This document shows, in pieces, positions 53,085 through 61,683 of a stretch of 64,000 bases of DNA. The stretch is from Actinernus sp. WN-2022 (Eukaryota; Cnidaria; Anthozoa; Actiniaria; Actinernidae): positions 53,726,021 through 53,790,020 of the forward strand of contig JAOWCC010001634.1 of the NCBI GenBank assembly GCA_030867875.1, written 5' to 3'. The translations under genes were made by a program, and so were the position numbers. The number at the start of each line of letters is the position of its first letter. The first letter of the stretch is position 1. The notes below the pieces were generated by a model, which saw only the letters and a program-made list of their open reading frames with translations, was not told the origin of the DNA and ran no database searches.

Positions 53085-53719
53085 ATTTTACAAGCCGAAA
53101 AGACCTTTTATGAACAATTAATTATACACTTGAATGCAGAAGATCTCACTCTAAATCTTGATATGTTCTGCAAAAACGAAAGCATTCAATTTTTAGACGA
53201 TTCCCAGTCCAAAAGCTGTGAGGGACTTCTTACCTCGGCTGAATATTTATCTGCTTTAAAAAATACTCAGAGTAATAAGTCCCCAGGGACTGACGGTCTT
53301 TCATATGAACTTTATAGATGCTTTTGGGATCTTATCGGCGAATGTTAAGTCGATAGCTTTAATTATGCTTTCAAGTCTGGCAAAATGTCAATTGAGCAAC
53401 GTAGAGGAATTATTTCGCTCATCCCAAAGTTTGGGACTGACATAGCGCGGTGGTTCTCAGTATTTTATAATCAGATCTCAACAGAGGAGTGCGACAAGGT
53501 TGTCCTTTCACAGGAATATTGTTTGTGATCGCAATATAGCTTTTATCTTGTTTAGTACTGAATATTGAAGGTATCAAAGTCGGTAAATCGGAAATAAAGT
53601 ATTCCGCATATGCTGACGACTTAACGTTTTTCCTCAAAAATGAGATTTCAGGTAAGCATTTATTTCAGTTGCTGAACCAGTTCGAGAAAGTATCAGGGCT
53701 TTCAATAAATACATCTAAG
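53085..53719 (+). mobile_element. L1-like LINE fragment
   Basis: Contains AEYLSALKNTQSNKSPGTDGLS and YELYRCFWDLIGE (RT motif 0/1 of L1-type elements), AFKSGKMSIEQRRGIISLIPK, and, after a deletion, IKVGKSEIKYSAYADDLTFF (motif C, YADD) and FEKVSGLSINTSK. The part between motifs 1 and B is deleted and frames are broken. L1/Tx1 style, unlike the CR1/L2 copies elsewhere in the window. Confidence 0.75.
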
Positions 53720-53840
53720 TAGTATATGCGGAGTCAAAATGATACCACTTTTTTGGGAATGTAGTGGAGGCCTTCGTTCAGACCTCAGGCCTCCCCTACA
53801 TTCACAAAAAGTTGTATCATTTTTTCCTCCACATATACTA
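53720..53840. mobile_element. 121-bp foldback MITE, probable TA target
   Basis: TAGTATATG/CGGAG and AAAATGATACMACTTTTT, GGAATGTAG, GAGGCC at the left pair with the right half over about 55 bp; the loop is only a few bases. TA lies at each end (53720-53721 and 53839-53840). It sits exactly where the L1-like sequence stops and the virus-like block begins. Confidence 0.75.
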
Positions 53841-53846
53841 CTGGAA

Positions 53847-54176
53847 TCATAAGGGTTGAAACGCTGTCGTTTTCCATTCGTTGCCAACATTATTGCATTT
53901 CGATACCCTATTAGAGAAAGCCGCACATGTATAGTATGTCGACACCGATTTGTGCGGGTGGTGCTTCCTTTCCATTCCTAATTCTACTCGAAGTACGTTA
54001 TCGACTAAGGATGGCGACGCCTTGTCCCACATTGTCTTCGTCAGTCTTGCGTTAGGCTTAGGTGGCGCTTTCTTTCGTCCTACGTCGCTGCATCGCGTCG
54101 GCTTCCGAGTGCTAGACTCTCCTGAAGCGATCTCTGTTCGTATAGTCGTAGTGGTGGGAGGTGGTAAAATGTGCAA
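53847..54176 (-). CDS. Possible viral protein of unknown function, 109 aa
   Basis: Begins at 54176 on the edge of the 65-bp repeat array and ends at 53847. The N-terminus is Pro/Thr-rich (MHILPPPTTTTIRT), the middle is basic (GRKKAPPKPNARLTKTMW), and the C-terminal part holds two Cys (YTCAAFSNRVSKCNN). No family recognised. Could be a 3' or 5' truncated gene at the edge of the element, or chance. Confidence 0.3.
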   Translation of the reverse strand: MHILPPPTTTTIRTEIASGESSTRKPTRCSDVGRKKAPPKPNARLTKTMWDKASPSLVDNVLRVELGMERKHHPHKSVSTYYTCAAFSNRVSKCNNVGNEWKTTAFQPL

Positions 54177-54393
54177 ATGACTCTTCGAGGCAAAAATAAG
54201 CGATCCACGATTAAGATGGGTCCCCTCGATAAAATGCGCGAATGACTCTTCGAGGCAAAAATAAGCGATCCACGATTAAGATGGGTCCCCTCGATAAAAT
54301 GCGCGAATGACTCTTCGAGGCAAAAATAAGCGATCCACGATTAAGATGGGTCCCCTCGGTAAAATGCGCGAATGACTCTTCGAGGAAAACGAA
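54165..54393. repeat. 65-bp tandem repeat, 3.5 copies
   Basis: Unit contains AATGACTCTTCGAGGCAAAA, ATAAGCGATCCACGATTAAG and ATGGGTCCCCTCG. Copies at 54181, 54246, 54311 and 54376 (position of CTCTTCG). It is followed by A17-18 (54400-54417) and by a run of about 25 T (54451-54475). It lies near the left end of the viral block and could be a terminal or replication region. Confidence 0.9.
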
Positions 54394-54399
54394 CGAGGC

Positions 54400-54475
54400 A
54401 AAAAAAAAAAAAAAAAGAATGAATAGAAACTGTCATTTCGTCTCTCTTCATTTTTTTTTTTTTTTTTTTTTTTTT
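54400..54475. repeat. Poly-A and poly-T tracts that face each other
   Basis: About 17 A, a 33-nt spacer, then about 25 T. They could form a hairpin. Lengths are probably unstable. Confidence 0.7.
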
Positions 54476-54549
54476 ACTGCAATTCGAAAGCCCTTAGCGA
54501 GCCCTCTACGTCTCCATGAGTCTTACGGTACTTCAATTCTGCCAATACT

Positions 54550-54978
54550 TTAGAGAAGCGATTCTTGATTTTGAGTTTTTCTTTTACTAAGTTCACGTCG
54601 TAGTGGTGCACTACACGTTGTACAAAGTCTGTAGCTAGTTCGACAACCACGATCGCATTTACGACATGGATATGCGAAGCCCTCTATGTTTTTATGAGTC
54701 TTACGGTCCTTCAATTCTTCCAATACTTTCGAGAAGCGATTCTTGATTTTGCGTTTCTCTTTACTAAGTTCACGTTGTCGTCGTGCACCACACGTTGTAC
54801 AAAGTCCGTAACTAGTTCTACAACCACTACCGCATTTAGAACATGGACCGAATGGGGTGGCTCCTCTTCGTATCTGATAGTTGTGTTGAGCACAATATTC
54901 TGACACTTTGGAAGGTTTCCTCACGCACTTCGTGTCCTTACCACGCATCAACCAAACGCAAGTTACTATTTCGGCCAT
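54550..54978 (-). CDS. Zinc-ribbon-like protein with duplicated Cys module, 142 aa
   Basis: Start chosen at ATG 54978 (MAEIVTCVWLMRGKDTKC); an upstream ATG at 55041 would add 21 residues. Cys at 7, 18, 29 and His 32 form one possible zinc site. Two copies of CxxCxxxCRTSYxLCTTC follow (Cys 46/49/53/60/63 and 105/108/112/119/122), separated by a Lys/Arg-rich helix (RQRELSKEKRKIKNRFSKVL). After the second copy the matching helix is frameshifted by one inserted A near 54585, giving the truncated end KTQNQESLL. DNA after the stop still resembles the missing helix. Nucleic-acid binding is plausible but unproven. Confidence 0.6.
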   Translation of the reverse strand: MAEIVTCVWLMRGKDTKCVRKPSKVSEYCAQHNYQIRRGATPFGPCSKCGSGCRTSYGLCTTCGARRQRELSKEKRKIKNRFSKVLEELKDRKTHKNIEGFAYPCRKCDRGCRTSYRLCTTCSAPLRRELSKRKTQNQESLL

Positions 54979-55041
54979 CGTGTGATATGACTTCGTACTG
55001 TTTATGTTTAATTGATAATAATTTGGGAGAGTTTTAACCAA

Positions 55042-55756
55042 AACAGCTGATTCGTGACGAGGACATCCGCCAATATATACTCATTTAAGAATTTAGTTTA
55101 AGACCATGAGAAGAAAAAGATTTGATAGTTAAAAATACCAAGTACCAAAACTGGTGTCACCAGAACCTCTCTAGGAACCTTTCACCTTTTTCCTTCCTTT
55201 GCCATCTTTTCGTTCCTAGAGAGGTTTTTATTTATTTGCCCGGCTTTGACGGTATTTGTTCTACTGTATTCATTCTACCGTATTTGTTCTACTGTATTCA
55301 TTCTACTGTATTCGTTCTAATGTTATTTGGATCCTGTCCTAACTGGTTGAGACACAACCGGCACCCGTGGGTCCCCTTTAAGATCCCTTGAGCTTCACCC
55401 ATGCATCCGACCCAGGATTGACATTATTCCTACTTCTGCCACATGACAGACGCGCTACGACTTGTGTGATGTGGTGGAGCTTTTTCCATCACACAAGCCG
55501 ATCTACCACACATGGTCCGTAGGATTCGAACCCCAGGTATATGAGCGGCTCCACCTTTTCGCTCATATACCTAGCGCAGAACCTTGAGACCATGTGTGCT
55601 AGACGATATTTTTGATGATAAAATACTCTACTTATGTCTTAAGCACCTGTCGTATGTTAATTAGCGCCGTTCACGCGTTGGTTCGAAATTTGCATACGAA
55701 CTGCAAAACAACACGATAATTTATACGATGTTTTTAGTGAAGTTAAAATAGACTCC
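55042..55756. other. Viral intergenic region rich in hairpins and short repeats
   Basis: Contains: a 15-bp inverted repeat AACCTCTCTAGGAAC (55164-55178 and 55212-55226); a 14-bp tandem repeat (GTATTYRTTCTACY, about five copies, 55252-55321); a hairpin CTTGTGTGATG/CATCACACAAG (55461-55497); and a tRNA-like segment on the minus strand (55505-55600). No protein identified. Confidence 0.6.
55505..55600 (-). ncRNA. tRNA-like structured element
   Basis: Minus strand: ACACATGGTC pairs with GGACCATGTGT (outer stem of about 10 bp); an inner stem AGGTATATGAGCG pairs with CGCTCATATACCT; between inner stem and outer stem is a T-arm-like GGGTTCGAATCC that matches RNA polymerase III box B. There is no normal D arm, and the inner stem is far longer than a tRNA anticodon stem, so it is not a tRNA; it may be a viral structural RNA or a tRNA-derived element. 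Confidence 0.45.
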
Positions 55757-55788
55757 GTGATGGTTTCTTTCATAGGAGACGTTGATTC

Positions 55789-56397
55789 TTATCCCACTAG
55801 ACTGCCAAGTTTTGCTCTCATTTCCTTTCGGATCTCCGAGCGAAGTTCTTCTACGTTTTTTGACCCTCTTTCTTGCCTATTTTTTTGCCGTATTTCGAGC
55901 TTGAGCGATTCGTATTTCGATTTTTCATCAATAACGCTTCCGAACTCGGCTTCTGAAATATTACCATCGGCTAGAGCCTTTGAGACTTTGATTTCCACGG
56001 AATTGGCCTTAGCCTTTGCCAACATAACGGTCTTTTCGTGCTTCGAGACGCGAATGCCAAGTTTCTTACTTGCGATAGACATCGAGGCCGAAATGACGGC
56101 ACAAACGAACCCAATGCTTCCTAATGAAATACCCACAGGTATCCCGATTCCTGTAAATGTTAAGCCTAACGCCATAGCGGATAATGCACCACTCAAGCTA
56201 CCTGTGGCCACAGCAACCCCGTGAATAATACCACGCGCTCGGGCATACTTTTTACGAACTACTTCGTAGTGCTTTGCCTGCCGCTCGAGTTCAGCAAGTG
56301 TGTCACATACTTTTTGACAAAACAGTTTCAGATGAACGTAGATTGGGATAGATCGGCGCCGTTGGAATTGTTTGAATCGAATCGCTTGCCATCGCAT
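55789..56397 (-). CDS. Viral virion-associated protein with Gly-rich hydrophobic hairpin, 202 aa
   Basis: ATG at 56397. Basic N-terminus (RWQAIRFKQFQRRRS), a helix (CQKVCDTLAELERQAKHYEVVRKKY), then a Gly/Ala/Ser-rich hydrophobic segment of about 45 residues (GSLSGALSAMALGLTFTGIG, IPVGISLGSIGFVCAVISAS) likely to be two membrane-spanning or membrane-active helices, then a long charged helix (SKHEKTVMLAKAKANSVEIK, SKALADGNISEAEFGSVIDE, SLKLEIRQKNRQERG). I recall similar proteins in cnidarian virus-like elements. Adjacent to the penton-like gene (14 bp away, same strand), so probably co-transcribed. Function unknown; a membrane-lytic minor virion protein is possible. Confidence 0.6.
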   Translation of the reverse strand: MRWQAIRFKQFQRRRSIPIYVHLKLFCQKVCDTLAELERQAKHYEVVRKKYARARGIIHGVAVATGSLSGALSAMALGLTFTGIGIPVGISLGSIGFVCAVISASMSIASKKLGIRVSKHEKTVMLAKAKANSVEIKVSKALADGNISEAEFGSVIDEKSKYESLKLEIRQKNRQERGSKNVEELRSEIRKEMRAKLGSLVG

Positions 56398-56411
56398 ATT
56401 ATACGTATGAC

Positions 56412-57077
56412 TTACTCAATCTTCAATACGTATCGTATGGGTCGACCACGGAAGTCTACCATGTTGCCTTTCTCATCACGAATCGTCAGACGAAGACTGT
56501 TTCGTGTTGTACCTAGAGCTCGGACAGGTAGTGGGGGCGTTGTAGAATACGTATTTGTGTCAAACCAGCTGCCTCGTACTTTAAAGCTAGCCAGTACATT
56601 CGATCGCTTTCCCTCTAGTAGCGAGAAATTGGAATCTACCACATCGCAGTATACATACATTGTGTTGATATCCTTGATTACCAGGTCGTAGTGTCCAACT
56701 TTTAGCGATACGTTTCCCCCCACATCTTCATTTCCTTCGATACCCAATAGTTCGCAGAGATTCTTACTGAACTTGATTGTTTTCTGAACCTTTAGGATCC
56801 AATCCCTCTTACCGCTTCTATTTATGAAGCTTACGACTTTATTCGACATAGCTTCATTGAAGAAGGGCTGGAGTTTACGTATGTTATGAGACCCCGGATA
56901 GATTTTGTATGGGAACCCTACGCCTCCGGTATCCCACTCGAACGTAGCCTCCGTTTCTAGGTTCCACCAGCTATTCTCAAAAGTGACCTCAACTAGCGAA
57001 ATATTGTTGATATGGATAGGTCGATCGAAGTAGACCGTATGGTCAGCCGAGGTGGTGGTGACATTTAAGATTACCAT
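56412..57077 (-). CDS. Penton-like / minor capsid candidate, 221 aa
   Basis: Begins MVILNVTTTSADHTVYFDRP; beta-rich throughout (DHTVYFDRPIHINNISLVEV, FENSWWNLETEATFEWDTGG, WILKVQKTIKFSKNLCELLG, VSLKVGHYDLVIKDINTMYV, SLRLTIRDEKGNMVDFRGRP). Length and beta-rich pattern fit a single jelly-roll penton protein of polinton/adintovirus-type viruses, and I recall similar proteins beside such genes in Hydra and Nematostella. It would form the vertices of the capsid. Shares the minus strand with the neighbour at 55789. Confidence 0.55.
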   Translation of the reverse strand: MVILNVTTTSADHTVYFDRPIHINNISLVEVTFENSWWNLETEATFEWDTGGVGFPYKIYPGSHNIRKLQPFFNEAMSNKVVSFINRSGKRDWILKVQKTIKFSKNLCELLGIEGNEDVGGNVSLKVGHYDLVIKDINTMYVYCDVVDSNFSLLEGKRSNVLASFKVRGSWFDTNTYSTTPPLPVRALGTTRNSLRLTIRDEKGNMVDFRGRPIRYVLKIE

Positions 57078-57278
57078 ATTGAAGCCAGAAGTCCGAAGTT
57101 TACTTCGATATGATACTAACGTATATTCTTTACTTCACGATATTGGTGTACGTCATAACTTTAATACGTATTAATATCGAACGTGAGTCGAACGGATTGA
57201 TCGAAGAAATTCCCATTTGCAGATCCCTCTCAGACAATAGCCTGGCCAGGTGCCGCGGATAAGGAAACCTGTGATACT
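57078..57278. promoter_or_regulatory. Divergent promoter region with a 14-bp palindrome
   Basis: 201 bp between divergent genes. Contains TTAATACGTATTAA (57162-57175), a perfect palindrome, and AT-rich words such as ACGTATATTC. Must serve both strands. No defined promoter element otherwise. Confidence 0.5.
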
Positions 57279-58757
57279 ATGTCGCGAAAAGTTAGTTTCA
57301 AAGGTGATTGGGGTGACTATATCGCACCTCGCAATGCAAAGGCTTTCGAGGTCTTTAAGGAAAAACGTCCCCACGCGGACTTCGATAAGTTCTCAGCTAG
57401 GACAACGGCGTCCGACATACACGATGAGTCAACGTACGAGACTAGAATCATGTTTTACGATGGTGGACAACATTGGTTTATTGGTGGTCTCGTACCAGCA
57501 GATGTACGAAAACGGCTAAACGATGCACTGGTTGCTACGCAACACGGGACGACGCAAAAACTTGTGGCAGTTGTGGGTTTTCCACTTCCATTCAAAAGGA
57601 CCGACGCGAAGTATCCAGTTCCAGCCGTTCCATGGGCACACGTTGCTAAGGACATATACCCTATCGTACAAACGCTAAAGATCTACGTAGCGAAGGATCA
57701 GCTATTTACGTATGAGCCACGAAATATCTTTCAAGATCTAGGACTCGATCTTAGTGAAAAACAATCGAAAGATCCGCAACATGCCATAGAAGATAAGCTT
57801 GTTAGTGTTGTCACGAGAATGGTAAAAACGAAAAAGTGGGGCGATGCTGAACCAATGAAACTTTGGCAGCAACAATTCTGCTTTGCCGTTTGGTGCGCAA
57901 CGTCAGGCTGTGGGGTGTCATTCGATGACCATCTTTCGGACGACGCACCAATCATTGATAATGTTCGGAGCTTTTACCGCTTTCATGTATACTATACGAT
58001 AAGGCGAATACTATTTGAATTAGGAGTACCTCTCCCCAGAGAAAACGTCTTTGATAAGTTTAACAATGTTCCCTGGAATTACGTTAAATATGATAAGATC
58101 AGGAGAGAGTTCGGAGTCTATAAAATCGATTTTGCCTCACATCGAAATGATATGAATGAGAAGCACTACAATTGGTTCGTTCCACAGAAGGGAAAAGGAT
58201 TGACAAAGGCCGGGATAGCCCGAATTAATACGTCAATAATGGTATATTTGTTTTGCGTCTTGACATCCCAGGCTTCGACCAGCTCCCCAATAGTAGGTTC
58301 ATCATCCGCAGCGGCCCAACATAACTTCGATACAAAGTTGGAAGAGGCGATCGGGGAATCGGATAATGACACTCTAGCGCAATATCTAGAATCCATTAAG
58401 GACATTAGTTCTCGCCTCGATCTGGCAGTTGCAAAGGATTGCTTGTTAATACCCAGCTATATGATTATTTTTGAGGGTGTTAAATATACGAACGGGCTAC
58501 GAATGGCAAATAAACCTGGCATCAATTTAGGAATAAATGAGAACATCAATCTTAATGAAAAACGACCACCACCAGACCAAATGGAAGGGTCTGCTCCGCC
58601 CGTTTCGAAGAAACAACCAAAGACATATAAACCTGCTACAGGCGGCGGAGCCACGGCGGATAAGCCACGCAAGAATGTGTCACCAACGAGTCACGAAACC
58701 AATTTGGCAATCGTGGGTATCGTGGCCGGCGTAGCCTCATGGATGATATTTCGTTAG
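57279..58757 (+). CDS. Viral virion protein candidate, 492 aa, C-terminal membrane segment
   Basis: ATG at 57279. The middle has a motif I associate with cnidarian virus-like elements: FAVWCATSGCGVSFDDHL followed by SFYRFHVYYTIRRILFELG and PWNYVKYDKIRREFGVYK. The C-terminal 70 residues are Pro/Lys-rich (PPPDQMEGSAPPVSKKQP) and end in a hydrophobic helix (NLAIVGIVAGVASWMIF), so it may be membrane anchored or attached to the virion's inner membrane. No enzyme motif found. It overlaps by 4 nt with the convergent gene at 58754. Confidence 0.6.
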   Translation: MSRKVSFKGDWGDYIAPRNAKAFEVFKEKRPHADFDKFSARTTASDIHDESTYETRIMFYDGGQHWFIGGLVPADVRKRLNDALVATQHGTTQKLVAVVGFPLPFKRTDAKYPVPAVPWAHVAKDIYPIVQTLKIYVAKDQLFTYEPRNIFQDLGLDLSEKQSKDPQHAIEDKLVSVVTRMVKTKKWGDAEPMKLWQQQFCFAVWCATSGCGVSFDDHLSDDAPIIDNVRSFYRFHVYYTIRRILFELGVPLPRENVFDKFNNVPWNYVKYDKIRREFGVYKIDFASHRNDMNEKHYNWFVPQKGKGLTKAGIARINTSIMVYLFCVLTSQASTSSPIVGSSSAAAQHNFDTKLEEAIGESDNDTLAQYLESIKDISSRLDLAVAKDCLLIPSYMIIFEGVKYTNGLRMANKPGINLGINENINLNEKRPPPDQMEGSAPPVSKKQPKTYKPATGGGATADKPRKNVSPTSHETNLAIVGIVAGVASWMIFR

Positions 58758-59746
58758 CGCCGTTTCGACGACTTATATTGCTCTACTAGGAATATGACCG
58801 CCGCTACGATAAGTAACCATGCGTTCTTGGCAAGGAAGGGAATGACTTGACTCGCTATCTTGAACATGTAACTCACAATAGCACCTATCGCGGCAGGTAA
58901 CATGCTAGCCACCTTACTTCCAAGATCCTTCAAAGCCGTACCGACTCCCTTAGCGACCGCAGCTAAGCCTTTTGTCAATATACTAACGACGGTACTAATT
59001 ACGGCACCTGCAACGGCTAACACTCCAATCACCGTAAATCCATGCTTTTTGAAGAGAGCTTTCACGCGGTCTCGTAGCGACATACGATCTTTGATGGATT
59101 CGATTTCTTCATTGAGCTCCTGTACTTGATCCTCTAGTTCTATTACCTTATTCTTTGCGACCTCGTATTTTGGCGTCCCCTTAGTTAATGAATCCATCTT
59201 GTTTATTTCGTCAGTCTTTTGTTTCTCCTTTCCAGCGACTGTATCCTCTTTCGTATTAATCACTTCTTCCGCAGGTGGTCCCAGAATATCTCTAATCGTT
59301 TTTGGAAATCTTGAACCTTCGAAGTCATCCAGCAAGTGGGTTTTGGCATTCATCTTATTCATTTGTACCACGACCCTACCATATTCGTCCAAACTAGCGG
59401 TGAACTTAGCCTTCTTTGAGTCTACCTCTGGAAACCTAGCACGGATCTCGTCCCAGGCCTCTGCGGCTTGTCCTTCCCTTTCTGCTAACGTAGTCCCCGC
59501 AGCATCATCTTTATTTATCAATTCTATATACTCAGCTGAGCTGCTTCCCCAATTACTCTGATTTTTCCATAACCTATCACGTATGCCTTTCGTCGTATTT
59601 TTGAATCTATACTTAGCTCTATTCCACCAATCCATTTCTGCTTCGCCATCATCAGGTTTAATCTCAGCCCATTCTTCGGGAGTAAGATCATTCACATCAG
59701 TGCCACCTTCTTCGGTTGTAGGATCGAAGTCTATCACTTCTGTCAT
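58754..59746 (-). CDS. Viral membrane protein with coiled coil, 330 aa
   Basis: ATG at 59746. Acidic N-terminus (MTEVIDFDPTTEEGGTDVND), then a charged region, a coiled coil at about 195-225 (VIELEDQVQELNEEIESIKD), and a hydrophobic C-terminal half (KKHGFTVIGVLAVAGAVIST, GLAAVAKGVGTALKDLGSKV, ASMLPAAIGAIVSYMFKIAS, NAWLLIVAAVIFLVEQYKSS) with about four predicted membrane segments. I recall this C-terminal pattern from cnidarian virus-like elements. Divergent from the capsid gene with only 53 nt between starts. Function unknown; possible membrane penetration or assembly role. Confidence 0.65.
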   Translation of the reverse strand: MTEVIDFDPTTEEGGTDVNDLTPEEWAEIKPDDGEAEMDWWNRAKYRFKNTTKGIRDRLWKNQSNWGSSSAEYIELINKDDAAGTTLAEREGQAAEAWDEIRARFPEVDSKKAKFTASLDEYGRVVVQMNKMNAKTHLLDDFEGSRFPKTIRDILGPPAEEVINTKEDTVAGKEKQKTDEINKMDSLTKGTPKYEVAKNKVIELEDQVQELNEEIESIKDRMSLRDRVKALFKKHGFTVIGVLAVAGAVISTVVSILTKGLAAVAKGVGTALKDLGSKVASMLPAAIGAIVSYMFKIASQVIPFLAKNAWLLIVAAVIFLVEQYKSSKRR

Positions 59747-59799
59747 ATTGAACAGTCAACACCCTATTAGTATTGACCACGTATTCAACAGAAACGAAT
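59747..59799. promoter_or_regulatory. Compact divergent promoter between the membrane-protein and capsid genes
   Basis: 53 bp separate the two start codons. TATTAGTATTG at 59765-59775 is the only AT-rich core-like word. Function inferred from position. Confidence 0.4.
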
Positions 59800-61047
59800 A
59801 TGTTATCAACGAATCTCAATCCCGATTATGCTCCTAGGGAAGGTAGATCTCTCAAAGCCAGTCGTGTGTTCCATCGCGTAACTTTCACCCCATCAACGGC
59901 AAACCCCGGGGAAACCTTGATCGTAGAGGTTCCCGCGATAGGCGAAAATAGACTTCTAGTACCTGGTAGTTTAGCTCTCAGTACCAATATAACTCTATCC
60001 GGTGGTCACGCAAACAACCACTTGGTGGCCAACGTTGGCCGATGCCTAGTCTCAAAACGAGTCGTAAGAATGGGCACTACTGTCTTAGAAGATTGTGGTC
60101 GACCTGATCTACTGCAGGTATATAGCGATCTCTACCTATCTGCCTCAGAACGAGAGAACCGCATAGAGCAGGGCATTCAATCTGACAATGTTAACAAACT
60201 TCGCTCTGCTGCCGGTGATAAAGGCACATCGGATGCAGCCGACAATGCAACACTTGCCGCATATGGTAGCGCGTATAAGATACCTATCGATCACGACATT
60301 ATCACAACTCATGGTGTCCTCTATCCGCATGCGATTCGAGATAAGTTGGCGTTCCTTTTGACACTGGCACCAACTACGGACGTCATAGTCGGATCTGACA
60401 CCACGAAAGTAGGGACATACAAGCTTTCGAACATTGAGCTCGAATATGAAGTCATCGAAAGTCTCGATCTCGCGGTGCAGGCCAATAGTACCTACGACAG
60501 CGGAAAAGCCTTCCTGTACGACCACGCTGAGTACTACAAAACGGTCTCAGTCAACCAATCAACCGACACGCTCGTATCTGAAAGCGTGAACACCCTTCGT
60601 TTCTCTCTCAACGGTATCCTTCTTCTATTCGTGGATCCCCATGCGGCAGGCGCCAGAGATAGTGAGAAGTTCGTAAATCCAGGAATCACCAAGGTAGAGG
60701 TACACGTCAATGGCATTCCTAACGCTCTATATTCTTTTGGGATGCTACCAAAAGATTTGTGGAAGTCTGCAAAGAATTGGTTTTGTGGATTGTCATCCCG
60801 ACAAACTACCACGTCCATGACACATAAGAAATTCTTCGAGAACAAGTTTGCCGTACTCGTCGATTGTCGCACCTCACAAACCAGCGTAGTTCATGGAGAT
60901 GGTCTTTCCCAACAAGATGCTGGAGCAGCCATTCGCCTTAGGATTCATCGCACTGGAGGCTCAGGTATTGTGAACATGCACATATTCGTGCTTTCCGATG
61001 CGCAGGCAACTATTGAACGGGGGATGCTACAAAATGTTTATAACTGA
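59800..61047 (+). CDS. Major capsid protein candidate (double jelly-roll type), 415 aa
   Basis: First ATG is at 59800 (MLSTNLNPDYAPREGRSLKA); the open frame begins 27 nt upstream with no ATG. The protein is beta-rich, without membrane segment or enzyme motif, about the usual size for PLV capsid proteins and directly upstream of the packaging ATPase. Blocks include FTPSTANPGETLIVEVPAIG, LVPGSLALSTNITLSGG, KVGTYKLSNIELEYEVIESL, VSESVNTLRFSLNGILLLFV, GITKVEVHVNGIPNALYSFG, and a C-terminal RIHRTGGSGIVNMHIFVLSD. Capsid plus ATPase is the standard order. Stop TGA overlaps the next ATG (TGATG, 61045-61049). Fold is inferred, not proven. Confidence 0.65.
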   Translation: MLSTNLNPDYAPREGRSLKASRVFHRVTFTPSTANPGETLIVEVPAIGENRLLVPGSLALSTNITLSGGHANNHLVANVGRCLVSKRVVRMGTTVLEDCGRPDLLQVYSDLYLSASERENRIEQGIQSDNVNKLRSAAGDKGTSDAADNATLAAYGSAYKIPIDHDIITTHGVLYPHAIRDKLAFLLTLAPTTDVIVGSDTTKVGTYKLSNIELEYEVIESLDLAVQANSTYDSGKAFLYDHAEYYKTVSVNQSTDTLVSESVNTLRFSLNGILLLFVDPHAAGARDSEKFVNPGITKVEVHVNGIPNALYSFGMLPKDLWKSAKNWFCGLSSRQTTTSMTHKKFFENKFAVLVDCRTSQTSVVHGDGLSQQDAGAAIRLRIHRTGGSGIVNMHIFVLSDAQATIERGMLQNVYN

Positions 61048-61682
61048 TGGATACATTGGCAGAACAAATTCCCTTTAATGCACTCATAATCGGTCCCACG
61101 AATTGTGGAAAGACTCAGTTCATAGTCGATCAATTGAGAGGTCCATTTCGCTTTAAGTTTGAATATATCGTATTGATTTGTCCCACCTACGATAACAATA
61201 AGACCTATGAAGGCTTCGGCAAGGGAGATCCACGATTCATTGTCCTAGCGCCTTCTCAGAATGATATCGACGCCACCTTGGGTGACTGCGCATGTTATTT
61301 CGAAGGAACGAATACGCTCATTATCCTCGATGATTGTGCGGCAAGCAAGGACGTTAAGGGAAGAACCAATAAGATATCCGATTTAGCCTTTTCTGCACGT
61401 CACATTGGTATTTCAATTTGGGCATCATCGCAAACGCAAAAAAGCATATGCAAGAACTTTCGTGAGAACTGCGCAATCGTCGTGGCATTTCGTATCGCAA
61501 GTGCACCGGGGTTGAAGGATCTATTCGATGACTACGGGGCTGGCATATCATTGGATAATAAGAAGATGTTCGTATCAGAACTTGAAACTAAGTTTGCACA
61601 TATATGTTTCTGTTTACGACATCCATTTTCCACCGTATTGAATATACCTTCACCTACGACATGTCACGGTACATCGAAGTAA
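61047..61682 (+). CDS. Viral DNA-packaging ATPase (A32/FtsK-HerA type), 211 aa
   Basis: ATG at 61047. Walker A GPTNCGKT at residues 16-23, preceded by NALII; Walker B LIILDD at 91-96; a SARHIGISIWASSQ segment around 120-135 corresponds to the sensor and glutamine region. Length is typical of the genome-packaging ATPases of polintons, virophages and adintoviruses. It hydrolyses ATP to move the genome into the capsid. Starts inside the capsid stop codon and ends 1 nt before the next ATG, so the genes are probably made from one transcript or by reinitiation. Confidence 0.85.
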   Translation: MDTLAEQIPFNALIIGPTNCGKTQFIVDQLRGPFRFKFEYIVLICPTYDNNKTYEGFGKGDPRFIVLAPSQNDIDATLGDCACYFEGTNTLIILDDCAASKDVKGRTNKISDLAFSARHIGISIWASSQTQKSICKNFRENCAIVVAFRIASAPGLKDLFDDYGAGISLDNKKMFVSELETKFAHICFCLRHPFSTVLNIPSPTTCHGTSK

Positions 61683-61683
61683 G

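Noticed and set aside
55757..56691. Plus-strand frames of 155 and 156 aa in the viral block
   Set aside because: Antisense shadows of the minus-strand genes at 55789-57077, which have clear domain patterns and tight spacing.
58902..59561. Plus-strand frames (75 and 120 aa) opposite the viral membrane protein
   Set aside because: Antisense of the 330-residue minus-strand gene; no own motif.
59773..59799. Capsid protein start at 59773
   Set aside because: The codon there is TTG; the first ATG is at 59800.
60145..60872. Minus-strand frames opposite the capsid candidate
   Set aside because: Antisense frames with no coherent sequence; the plus frame is longer and joined to the ATPase gene.
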